Of a stretch of 64,000 nt of DNA, positions 47,917 to 58,186 are shown piece after piece. Position numbers and translations under genes: made by a program. Position 1 is the stretch's first letter. Every line of letters begins with the position of its first letter. Under the pieces are notes generated by a model. That model searched no databases, was not told the DNA's origin, and saw only the letters and a program-made list of their open reading frames with translations. The stretch spans positions 18,558,602 to 18,622,601 of the forward strand of contig AP025067.1 in the NCBI GenBank assembly GCA_036186865.1, in the 5' to 3' direction. The stretch comes from Eustoma russellianum. Its lineage: Eukaryota > Streptophyta > Magnoliopsida > Gentianales > Gentianaceae.

Positions 47917-47925
47917 TATAAATAG
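47917..47925 (+). promoter_or_regulatory. TATA box of the SIRE 5' LTR
   Basis: TATAAATAG followed by a purine-rich leader (aaggcaagttgaagaagaga). The equivalent in the 3' LTR is at 55906-55914. Transcription would begin about 30 bp downstream, marking the U3/R border. Confidence 0.8.
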
Positions 47926-49007
47926 AAGGCAAGTTGAAGAAGAGAAGACACACACTTGAAAGCAAAAATTGAAGATTGTTGTCTTGCTATTCTCTTCTCA
48001 TATTTTCGTTCATACTTTGTGTAGCTAAGGTGTTCCATTTCTAGTTGTTGTCCAGCTACACTATACACACCTTCTTGTGTTTTATTTGTAAGATTGATTA
48101 GCCAAATCTATAAGGCTACATCAATAGGTGATAGAGGTGTTGCAACCAAGAGTTGCATAAAGGTGTTCATCCAAGTCTTGAATAGGGTTGGTGTTTAACC
48201 CAAGGATCAAGCTTGGTTATTGCTGTAATTTGCTTCATACCATAGTGAAATCCAAGGAAAGGTGTTCCTTGGGACTGGAGTAGGTCACATTGACCGAACC
48301 AGGATAAATTCTCGGTGTTCTTCTCTTGTTTCTTTATTTCTGTTTTCTGCCCGTTTTTGACTGCAGTTTTCACACAACTTCTCATAATTTGAAAAAATAT
48401 CTAAACACTTTCAAAATTCGTGATTTTTGGTGAAGTTATACTTCAGACTGTTAGCTTTCATTTGCAACAAGAATCACTTGATTTGAGCAAGGAAAAGTTA
48501 GTCTTTCAGTCTTTGCAAGATAACTGCTCCAATCTGGATGCAAGCTGACCAGTTTTGAGAAAACTTAAATTCTGTATTTTTCAAGAGTTGGTTAAGGTCA
48601 GGGCCTTTTGGAAACTTCATCTACACATCCTAAGGAGTGTTTTGATATAAAGATCAACCTTTTTGGTTGAGTATTCAAAGAGAAACACGTTTTTCAAAAT
48701 CAGCAACATTCTGTCCAGATTGACCATCTGAATCTTTTTATTTATTTGAAGGGACAAACGATCTTATTTTTGTCTGATTTTTGGATAGAGTCTTATTAAC
48801 TCATTGAAGTTAAATTCTGGAAATTTTCATAATTTTTGGAGTTGTGTACAATTATTTGTGAATTTTTGAAAAACGGGTTCTGAATCTGAGGTGGTTTCAG
48901 ATTCTGTTTTCAAAGGGGATTTTAACAAAGGGTTGTAGTGTAATTTCCGCTAACCACTATTCACCCCCCCTCTAGTGGTGTTTATTGCAGGTGCACGGTC
49001 CAACATT

Positions 49008-49019
49008 TGGTATCAGAGC
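49008..49019 (+). other. Primer binding site, initiator tRNA-Met
   Basis: tggtatcagagc, two bases after the LTR end, is complementary to the 3' end of plant initiator tRNA-Met, the usual copia primer. Confidence 0.92.
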
Positions 49020-49128
49020 CAGACCAACACCACTAAAAAGAAGCAAGATTCAACACCATACGAACAATACAAGGCCAAGAAACAACGATTCATTATATAC
49101 TGCTTGTCTCAAATCTAAGGTACATACT

Positions 49129-50319
49129 ATGGCTATTGTTTCTCACAAAGGTGAGTTGGAAGGTATGTCTACACAACGCCCTCCTCTTTTTGATGGCAAT
49201 AATTTTGTTCATTGGAAAGTAAGAATGAGGCTATTCTTAATGGCTATAGACATCGATTTATGGTCTATAGTTGAAGATGGGCCGTACGTTCCAACGAAAG
49301 TTACACAAGTTAGTGAAGTAACTCAAGAGGTTGAAAAATGTAAAAGTGAATGGTCATCAGATGATAAAAAGAAAATGTCCATGAATGCTAAAGCTATGCA
49401 ATTACTTTTGAATGGACTTACAACTTCTGAAGCTGGATATGTGTCAAATTGCACAAGCGCACACGACATGTGGAAATCACTTGTATTAAAGCATGAAGGT
49501 ACTAGTGGTGTTAAAGAGTCAAAAATAAACATGCTTATGACTGAATTAGAGACTTTCAAAATGTTGCCAAACGAATCCATAACATCTATGGATTTGAGGA
49601 TTACTAATATTTTCAATGCCCTTGAAGCTTTAGGAAAGTCATTTTCGAACAGTGAAAAGGTTCAAAAGGTGTTACGAAGCCTCCCTGCTGAATGGGATCC
49701 AAAGGTGACTACAATCGAGGAGACAAAGTCAATCACTAAGATGGATGAATTGATCGGGTCTCTTAAAGTTTACGAGGTTAAATTAAACCAACGAAAGTCT
49801 GAATCGTCTAAGTCATCCGGTAAGTCAATAGCTTTCAAAACAACCAAAACACATGCTAGTAACGATGATAGTAATAGTGATACTGAATTAGACGATGAGT
49901 TGATATTGATAGCTAGAAAACTAAGAAAATTTTTCAAACGTCCAAATAGGAATAGACAACGTAATTCTTCTTTTTCTTCTTCTCAACCTAGGAAGAATAA
50001 CATAAACAAATGGAATAATAAAGAATTAAAGTGTTATGAATGCGGTCAAAAAGGACATATTTCATACGACTGTCCCACGAAGAAAAGTAATAATAACAAC
50101 AACAATAATAAACAAGACAAGGACAAGGAGGCTCAAACGACAAAGACAAAGGAGTCTAAGGCAAGAAAAGGGAAACGAGCAATGAAGGTGAGCACATGGA
50201 GCGACTCATCCGACTCAGAATCCGAAACTGAGGAAGCTCAAGTCTGCTTCGTATCCAACGAGGTATGTTCTTCTTCTGATAGTGATTCTGATAGTGACAT
50301 GACACTTGATGATGTATGA
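49129..50319 (+). CDS. gag: SIRE gag: capsid-like domain and CCHC knuckle
   Basis: I chose ATG 49129 (MAIVSHKGELEGM) because the codons before it lie in the primer-site leader. Early residues PPLFDGNNFVHWKVRMRLFL are the DUF4219/UBN2-type copia Gag start. A long helical region (SWxxx, LxTSEAGYVSNC, VLRSLPAEWDPKVTTIEE) follows. A zinc knuckle, CYECGQKGHISYDC, lies at 50032-50073 with Asn- and Lys-rich flanks, then an acidic Ser-rich end. Gag forms the particle and packages the RNA. The frame stops at 50317-50319 and overlaps by 14 bp the next frame (+1), where the coding sequence continues. Confidence 0.92.
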   Translation: MAIVSHKGELEGMSTQRPPLFDGNNFVHWKVRMRLFLMAIDIDLWSIVEDGPYVPTKVTQVSEVTQEVEKCKSEWSSDDKKKMSMNAKAMQLLLNGLTTSEAGYVSNCTSAHDMWKSLVLKHEGTSGVKESKINMLMTELETFKMLPNESITSMDLRITNIFNALEALGKSFSNSEKVQKVLRSLPAEWDPKVTTIEETKSITKMDELIGSLKVYEVKLNQRKSESSKSSGKSIAFKTTKTHASNDDSNSDTELDDELILIARKLRKFFKRPNRNRQRNSSFSSSQPRKNNINKWNNKELKCYECGQKGHISYDCPTKKSNNNNNNNKQDKDKEAQTTKTKESKARKGKRAMKVSTWSDSSDSESETEEAQVCFVSNEVCSSSDSDSDSDMTLDDV

Positions 50320-51274
50320 AGAATTCCTAAGAATGCATGCTCACTGTAAGAAGCTCTCTAAAGAAAAGAAGAAACTAGTTGAAGAAAATGACAAGCTGAA
50401 AACGTCCAACTTGGAATTTTCCGATCAACTAGAATCTCTTAAACAAGAGTCTACTAATACTCTTGATTCTTTAGAGAATAAAATTGAATCATATAGGAAA
50501 GATGAACATAAGATAAAAATGGAAAATAAGATGTTAAAATCTAAGATAGAAAGTTGTGAACATGAAATAACACAACTTAAGTCGTCTAAACTTAACTTAG
50601 AAAAAATGTTAGAGCAATTTAAATCGGGTGCAAATATGTTAGATACACTTATCTCATCACAAAAGTATGGTAATGATAAAACCGGATTAGGCTATAAAGA
50701 AGAAAATGAAAAAGTAAATAAAAAGACTAAGTTTGTTTCATCTACTACAAAGTTACCATATAATACAACAAAATCAACTTTGCTTGCTTCTACACCTTCG
50801 TCTACTTATATCAAGGCAAAAATGCAACATACACCCATAAAAGTACACACGCATAAACATACATCTAGGCCAAACTTTGCATCTAGACAACATATAAATT
50901 ATGCCTACATGTATACAAATGCAACCAGATCGAATAAAATGCATACAACTTATTATGAACCTAAGTATAGGCAACACTCTTATAAGTCTTATAGAAATGC
51001 CTACAAACACACTTATATAGTGCCACATAAGAAACAAATTCACATGCCTTATACCCATCATAAATCTCGGCCATCCTATAATGATTATCAACCATGGCAC
51101 AACATGTATAACAATGAATCTTTACTTATGTGGAATAATCATGTATATGCTAATTCTTCTTATTTTCCAAATTATAACAATGCTAAAAATGTTCCTAGAA
51201 GGTATATTCAAGTTTGGATACCTAAGGGATATCTAAACAAGAATAGTGCCCCTAACATTCAAGGACCCAAATAA
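50306..51274 (+). pseudogene. SIRE gag C-terminal extension (coiled coil)
   Basis: It starts in the +1 frame relative to gag, near DDVxEEFLR, and encodes a strongly helical, Lys/Glu-rich region (KKLSKEKKKLVEENDKLKTS, DSLENKIESYRKDEHKIKME) to about residue 120. A His/Tyr/Thr-rich basic stretch follows, then QVWIPKGYLNKNSAPN, typical of the sequence before the copia protease. SIRE-lineage elements carry such a long Gag extension. The frame is the same as pol but closes at a TAA (51272-51274), with a TAG at 51302-51304 a few codons later. Confidence 0.85.
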
Positions 51275-51304
51275 AGGGTACCTAAAACTTTGTCTCCATT
51301 GTAG

Positions 51305-54300
51305 GATAAACGCAAGGAATGCAAGAAGGAGGCAAAGTCAAAGAATCTAAAAACCAAATGGTTTTTAGATAGTGGATGTTCGAGGCATATGACAGGGAAC
51401 CCCAAACTATTCATCGAATTGGAACACATCAAGGATGGAGAAAAAGTAACATTCGGTGACAACAACAAAGGACAAGTTGTTGGAAAAGGAACAATTGGGG
51501 ACCCTAACACATTTCAAATACGAAATGTGTTATTAGTAAGCAATCTATCTTATAATTTACTTAGTATTTCTCAACTTATAGATTGTGGTTATAATGTCTC
51601 CTTTCTTCCCAATTCTTGTGATATAATAAATGAAAAAGGAGAAACGGTTTTAAAAGGAAATAGAGATGGAAATATTTATACTCTTACCTTAGATAACATG
51701 TTAGATGCTAAGGTTAAGTGTCTAATATCACATGACTTAGATGTAAATTTATGGCATAGAAGATTAGGCCATATAGGAATTTCAACTATTAAGAAATTGT
51801 CTAAGAAGAATTTAATTAGAGGAATGCCTAAGTTAGACTTAGATAGTTTTCAAATGTGTGAAACATGTATTAAGGGAAAACACATTAAAGAAACCTTAAA
51901 ACCAAAACATGAAGTGAGTACTAGTCATGTACTAGAATTGCTTCACTTAGACTTATTTGGTCCAAGTAGGACAAGAAGTCTAGGTGGACACTACTATGTG
52001 TGTGTCATAGTAGATGATTACTCACGCTACACATGGACATTGTTCTTAACACACAAAGACGATGCTCCATTAGCAATCAAAACTCTTATTAAGCAACTTG
52101 AAAACATTTATGAAGAAAATGTTAAAAGAATTAGAAGCGATAGAGGTGGTGAATTTAAAAACAAAGACGTAATAAAATTTTGCGAACTATATGGAATAAA
52201 ACATGAATTCTCACCACCTAGAACACCACAACTCAATGGAGTTGTTGAACGTAAAAATAGAATAATTCAAGAAGTTGCTAGGACAATGCTGTGTGAAAAT
52301 AAATTACCTAAATATTTATGGGCTGAAGCTGTTAGTTGTGCATGCTATATTATAAATAGGCTCACTATTAGAAAGAAATTAAATAAAACGCCTTATGAAT
52401 TGCTAAACAATAGACAACCTAAGATAGATTATCTTAAAGTATTTGGATGTAAATGTTTTGTGCTGAACACTAAGGATAATCTAGATAAATTTGAACAAAA
52501 GTCTATTGAATGCATATTTGTTGGGTATTCAACTAACTCAAGAGCATATAGGTGTTATAATCCTGCATCTAGAAAAATAATTGAATCCATACATGTGAAA
52601 TTCAATGAAAATGCATGCTTTGAAGTTAGTGATAAACATCAACATAAACAAGAAAATAATGTTGAAAATATGTTTGATGATGATGATATATTACTTGAGC
52701 CTGTTCATGATCATCTAGAACCAACTTCCCCTGAACAAGATGTGCATGAACCTTTAGGTGAAATAAATCAAGAAATTTTACAATTGGAAGATAATCTATC
52801 TAACTTAGGTGAACCTAGTCAACTTAGGAATTGGTGGCTTATAGAAGATAAACATAAACACCCTAAAGAGCTAATCATTGGTGATCCAAGTGTTGGGGTT
52901 AGAACACGTAGAAATATAAGTCAACTTGAAAGATATAGCTTAATCTCACAATTAGAACCTAAGAACGTAAAGGAAGCCTTAGGTGACATATCATGGATAG
53001 ATGCTATGCATGAGGAATTAAATCAATTCACAAGGAACAACGTGTGGGACTTAGTACCTAAACCTGAAGACAAGTCTATCATAGGAACTAAATGGGTTTT
53101 TAGGAATAAAATGGATGAACAAGGAAATATTACAAGGAATAAGGCTAGACTAGTCGCACAAGGTTATAATCAACAAGAAGGAATAGATTATGGAGAAACA
53201 TTTGCACCCGTTGCACGACTAGAAGCAATTAGATTGTTACTTGCGATTGCAAGTATAAGCAAAATTAAGCTCTTCCAAATGGATGTCAAGAGTGCGTTCT
53301 TGAATGGATACATCCAAGAAGAAGTGTTTGTAAAACAACCTCCTGGATTCGAAGATCCGAAGAATCCGAACCATGTTTATAAGCTTAAGAAAGCTCTATA
53401 TGGTTTAAAACAAGCTCCATGAGCTTGGTATGATAGATTTGCAAACTTTCATATTGCAAATAATTATCAAAGGGGGACCATCGACAACACATTATTCCTA
53501 AGAAGAAAAGGTAATGATTTGTTAATAGTTCAAATATACGTAGATGATATAATCTTTGGTTCAACCAACCCTACTTTAGTAAAAGACTTCGAAGAATGTA
53601 TGAAGTCAGAGTTTGAAATGTCAATGGTAGGAGAGTTGAATTATTTCTTAGGACTTCAAATCAAACAAACCTCTCAAGGAATTCACATTAGCCAACTTAA
53701 GTATGTCAATGATATGGTTAAGAAGTTTGGCTTTGAAGAGTTGAAACCTACAACTACGCCTATGAGTGTTAGTACCAAACTTGATAAGGATGAAAATGGT
53801 AAACCTTTTGATGACACACTTTATAGGTCTATGATTGGCTCATTGTTATACTTAACTGCATCAAGACCTGATATTATATTTAGTGTGTGTATGTGTGCTA
53901 GGTTTCAATCTTGTCCTAAGGTATCGCATTACAATGCAGTGAAAAAGATCTTTAGATATCTTAAGCATACACCTCACTTAGGATTGTGGTATGATAGAAA
54001 CGCTAAGTTGGAATTACACGCATATAGTGATGCTGATTATGGTGGTTGCAGGTTAGATAGAAAATCCACTAGCGGTACATGTCAATTTATAGGAACCAAT
54101 TTGATCTCTTGGTTTTCTAAAAAGCAAGCTAGTGTAGCTCTTTCTACCACTGAAGCCGAGTATATTGCTTTGAGTTTATGTACTACCCAAATACTTTGGC
54201 TTAAACAGCAACTTAGTGATTTTGGCATTAAAATGAATAAGATTCCAATTTTCTGCGATAGCACAAGTGCAATCAATCTTTCCCGGAATCCGGTACTTCA

Positions 54301-54490
54301 TTCTAAGGCCAAACACATTGAGGTGCGATACCACTTTCTTCGCGATCATGTTCAAAATGAGGACATAGTGATAAACCATATAAGAACTGATCACCAAATC
54401 GCTGACATCTTCACCAAACCCCTTAATCAAGCTACTTTTGAAAACTTACGAGCCAAATTAGGAATGATGACTTGCGATACCATTGTATAG
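51305..54490 (+). pseudogene. pol: SIRE pol: protease, integrase, RT, RNase H
   Basis: One frame with a single stop, TGA at 53420-53422. Protease: WFLDSGCSRHMTG (about 51359). Integrase: LWHRRLGHIG zinc-finger part (about 51748), then the DDE core LLHLDLFGPSRTRSLGGHYY, RIRSDRGGEFKNKD (about 52130) and PQLNGVVERKNR (about 52228). RT: GTKWVFRNKMDEQG, ARLVAQGYNQQEGIDYGETF, LFQMDVKSAFLNGYIQEEVF, the stop, then IYVDDIIFGS (YVDD, about 53536). RNase H: HAYSDADYGGCRLDRKSTSG (about 54019) and VALSTTEAEYIAL, ending with HQIADIFTKPL near 54420. Domain wording such as VSTSHVLELLHLDLFGP is SIRE-like. The enzymes would copy and insert the element if uninterrupted; this copy cannot make the full polyprotein. 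Confidence 0.93.
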
Positions 54491-54517
54491 TTCTATCTTT
54501 TGCATGATTTGCAAAAT

Positions 54518-54695
54518 AAAGGGGGAGATAGAAGAACATGATTTTAGTTGGTAAGTCATGTTTTAGTTGGTAAGTCATGATGAATCATATGCTAAGTTTT
54601 TATTGTATAAATTTTGGAGCATAGGTTAAGGGGGAGAGTATGAGTTGAGGGGGAGCAGCATAGGTTATTTTGAAAATCATCCAAAAGGGGGAGAA
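54518..54695 (+). other. Multiple polypurine tracts of the SIRE element
   Basis: Four copies of AGGGGGAG-type runs lie at about 54522, 54629, 54646 and 54684, the last directly before the 3' LTR. Repeated purine tracts in this place are a published hallmark of sireviruses. Confidence 0.85.
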
Positions 54696-57003
54696 TGTTG
54701 AGAAATATGTTTGGATAATTTTCAAAGTCATGATTTTAAGTGATGAATACTTAAAAATGTCACACATGGTGTTATATGTGATTAAAAGTTGAACAAGTTC
54801 ACATCGATCGATCTATGTAAGGCAGATAAGTTTAAGACCTTTCTGTGAGATATCGATCTCTAAACCTAAGACACATCAATCGATCGATGTATATCGAACT
54901 CTCACTTCGATCGATCGATGTAGGTCAGAGACAAAATCTGAACCTTTATGTGAGACATCGATCTATGAAGCTGAGGCACTTCGATCGATCGATGTCTAGA
55001 GTTTTTAGAAATAATTTTCTAAAATGTGATAAAATAGTTGTTTTCATTTGTACATGATTTATACATGCTCATTATGTGCTTATTATGTGTTTTTGGTGAT
55101 TATTATTGTCTTGTGACTAACGTGCCTTGGAAGTTTCTACAACTTACCAAAAAGGGCAAAATTGGTATTTTAAGTTTTGTAGGAACATCATATGGTGAAA
55201 AATATTTCAAGTGCATATTATTATCTTGGTTATCATGAAAAAGGTGGTATTGTGATTATTTCTGACCATCGGGGGCATTTCTGGAGTTTTCTCACACTAG
55301 GGGTATTTTGGTCATTTTACCCCCAAGGGTATTTTTGGTATTTTCACTCAAGGAATCTCTTGAGCATATTATTATCTTCATTCTGGAGCTGTGTTATTAT
55401 TATTTTGAAGATTATATGGTGATCTTATATCTTATTTTCTCAACCGATGATATTATTGACTATAGCTGGATATGTGACGATTTGAGATGTCACATTCTAT
55501 TTTTTCTTGAAGACCCTCTTATATATGTTATAAGAGGATATTAATCATCATCTTTTAGAGATTACAAGGTGTCCTTGGTGCAAGATTCATCACAATATGT
55601 AAAGGAGAAGAAAGTAGGAATTTTGGTGTTATATGTTGACATAATCTTGTCAACACTTATTCATTATTTTTTATTCACAAAATTTGAGTTGGTATACATC
55701 CAAACAACATCAAAAACGTCCATAAACAGGTGGAGAAAGTTGTATACTCATTTTATGAGTTGGAGACAAGAAGACAAACCAAAAGCATCAAATTTGAATG
55801 TAATGGAGACAAGATTGTTGGAGATGATTATGGAGGTGTTTTAATTCAAAATTCTCAGCCATCACATGGTCTAAAAGTTGGGGGGAATATGCCATCAATT
55901 CACTCTATAAATAGAAGGCAAGTTGAAGAAGAGAAGACACACACTTGAAAGCAAAAATTGAAGATTGTTGTCTTGCTATTCTCTTCTCATATTTTCGTTC
56001 ATACTTTGTGTAGCTAAGGTGTTCCATTTCTAGTTGTTGTCCAGCTACACTATACACACCTTCTTGTCTCTTATTTGTAAGATTGATTAGCCAAATCTAT
56101 AAGGCTACATCAATAGGTGATAGAGGTGTTGCAACCAAGAGTTGCATAAAGGTGTTCATCCAAGTCTTGAATAGGGTTGGTGTTTAACCCAAGGATCAAG
56201 CTTGGTTCTTGCTGTAATTTGGTTCATACCATAGTTAAATCCAAGGAAAGGTGTTCCTTGGGACTGGAGTAGGTCACATTGACCGAACCAGGATAAATTC
56301 TCGGTGTTCTTCTCTTGTTTCTTTATTTCTGTTTTCTGCCCGTTTTGACTGCAGTTTTCACACAACTTCTCACAATTGGAAAAATATCTAAACACTTTCA
56401 AAATTCGTGATTTTTGGTGAAGTTATACTTCAGACTGTTAGCTTTCATTTGCAACAAGAATCACTTGATTTGAGCAAGGAAAAGTTAGTCTTTCAGTCTT
56501 TGCAAGATAACTGCTCCAATCTGGATGCAATCTGACCAGTTTTGAGAAAACTTAAATTCTGTATTTTTCAAGAGTTGGTTAAGGTCAGGGCCTTTTGGAA
56601 ACTTCATCTACACATCCTAAGGAGTGTTTTGATATAAAGATCAACCTTTTTGGTTGAGTATTCAAAGAGAAACACGTTTTGCAAAATCAGCAACATTCTG
56701 TCCAATTCTGTCCAGATTGACCATCTGAATCTTTTTATTTATTTGAAGGGACAAACGATCTTATTTTTGTCTGATTTTTGGATAGAGTCTTATTAACTCA
56801 TTGAATTTAAATTCTGGAACTTTTCATAATTTTTGGAGTTGTGTACAATTATTTGTGAATTTTTGAAAAACGGGTTCTGAATCTGAGGTGGTTTCAGATT
56901 CTGTTTTCAAAGGGGATTTTAACAAAGGGTTGTAGTGTAATTTCCGCTAACCACTATTCACCCCCCCCTCTAGTGGTGTTTATTACAGGTGCACGGTCCA
57001 ACA
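54696..57003 (+). repeat. 3' LTR of the SIRE element
   Basis: 2308 bp, TGTTG...CAACA, then ttctc. It is nearly identical to the 5' LTR apart from scattered substitutions, small indels and the missing 32-bp hairpin segment. Confidence 0.95.
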
Positions 57004-57285
57004 TTCTCTACGTAATGAGAAAACTGACTTTCTGTCAGTTTTTATATGGAAAGGGGAAAATTTGGAGTTTCTAAATTATATCCTATTTTCTTATTTATCT
57101 TAAAGGATAAATCTTTAATATTTAATTCAAAAATTAAACACTAATTAATTCCAATATTTAAACTCTCCATTAATTCCCAATAATCCTATTAATTAATTTG
57201 AAATTCATTACCGTTGACCGTCATTAATCTCATCTAATTCCTTCTTTATCTTTTAATTATTCTACGGAGGGTGCGGGGGATAACA

Positions 57286-57435
57286 GATAATACCATTGAT
57301 GTTGGTTTTCAATAAACATCTTCTCTACTGTTTATTTTAATTCTCCAATATTCTTGTCCCGATAACTACTATTGAAGCAAAGGTATGTGAGAGATAGCAT
57401 GAAAAGAGTAAGATAGACCATGCCCCTAAAATATA
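57286..57435. other. Short spacer between solo LTR and CACTA element
   Basis: Nothing recognisable. It ends with ata, the presumed 3-bp target site of the CACTA element. Confidence 0.5.
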
Positions 57436-57850
57436 CACCACAAAAAAAAGATATAGCGACAGACAAAACTCGTCGCAATTTCGTCGCTAAAGGCATATAG
57501 CGACGAATTTGCGATGAAATCTGTAGGTCGTTATACGGCTTGTCGCAAAGTGATTTTAGTCGGTGAAGCGTCGCTATATTGCGACGAGAAAAGGCTCGTC
57601 GGCGGTTCGTCGCACAATTGCGACGAAAATCTGTGAGGTCTGTGACCTGTTATTTCCGTCGTCATTTCGTCGGTATATCTTTTGTCGGCGCTATTTTAAA
57701 ATTTTTGATTTTTTTATTTCTGGTCTGCGACATTTATGTTTCGTCGCAGATTTTCGTCGGTATATCTTTTGTCGTCGCTATTTTAAAATTTTTGATTTTT
57801 TTATTTCAGGTCTGCGACATTTTTGTTTCGTCGCAGGTTCGTCGCTATTA
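57436..57850 (-). repeat. CACTA terminus and subterminal motif region
   Basis: At least a dozen copies of cgtcgc/gcgacg words occur in both orientations after the terminus. In addition, an 87-bp segment is tandemly duplicated (57668-57754 and 57755-57841), each with a cggtatatcttttgtcg box and 'attttaaaatttttgattt'. In Spm such subterminal motifs are bound by TNPA. Confidence 0.85.
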
Positions 57851-58140
57851 TTTAAATTAATATTAAATATTAATTTAATATTAAATATTAAATATTAAAT
57901 ATTTATACTTTATTAATAATATCAATATATTATTAATTAAATAGTTTTTATTGTTATTTAATTTTATAATATATTTTATTTTGTATATTAAATCATTTGT
58001 ACGAATATTATACAGAAATACGGTATTTGCGTATTGAAGTTCGTATAATTAAACAACACAAACTAAATGGAATCCGCATAAATGTCAGATAAAATATAAA
58101 AGAACAAAGAATATGTCAATACAATAAATGAAATAGTCTG
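57851..58140. other. AT-rich non-coding part of the CACTA element
   Basis: It is rich in attaaatattaa words and lies between the subterminal region and the 3' end of the TNPA-type gene. Nothing else is seen. Confidence 0.55.
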
Positions 58141-58186
58141 TACGAAAAATCAAAAAATGAAATACTATGCAGAGGAAGATGGAGGG

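Larger units (their letters stand above)
46675..49005 (+). repeat. 5' LTR of the SIRE element
   Basis: 2331 bp, TGTTG...CAACA. It contains a TATAAATAG core promoter at 47917-47925, CGATCGAT palindromes at about 46780-46974, and a 32-bp segment (47767-47798) missing from the 3' LTR. Few other differences from the 3' LTR are visible, suggesting a fairly young insertion. Confidence 0.95.
46675..57003 (+). mobile_element. Ty1/copia retrotransposon, SIRE lineage, complete but inactivated
   Basis: 10.3 kb. LTRs 46675-49005 and 54696-57003 have ends TGTTG...CAACA, and the target duplication ttctc lies at 46670-46674 and 57004-57008. The initiator-Met primer site tggtatcagagc is at 49008-49019. Order: gag, protease, integrase, RT, RNase H, then several AGGGGGAG purine runs. 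The domain order (integrase before RT), the very long gag with a coiled-coil extension, the 2.3-kb LTRs and the repeated purine tracts fit the SIRE/Maximus lineage. Three in-frame stops disable the polyprotein. It is inserted in the solo LTR. Confidence 0.95.
44415..57285 (-). mobile_element. Gypsy-type solo LTR (minus) split by the SIRE element
   Basis: Read on - it begins TGTTATCCCCCGCACCC at 57285 and ends GGGGCGCTACA at 44415. A perfect 5-bp target duplication, gataa, lies at 44410-44414 and 57286-57290. Taking out the copia element (46675-57003 plus one ttctc) leaves about 2.54 kb with no internal domain and no second LTR, which is a solo LTR formed by recombination. Its end (ctacgacgggtgcac...gcgctaca) is related to the LARD LTR end, so the two belong to related gypsy families. 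Confidence 0.88.
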
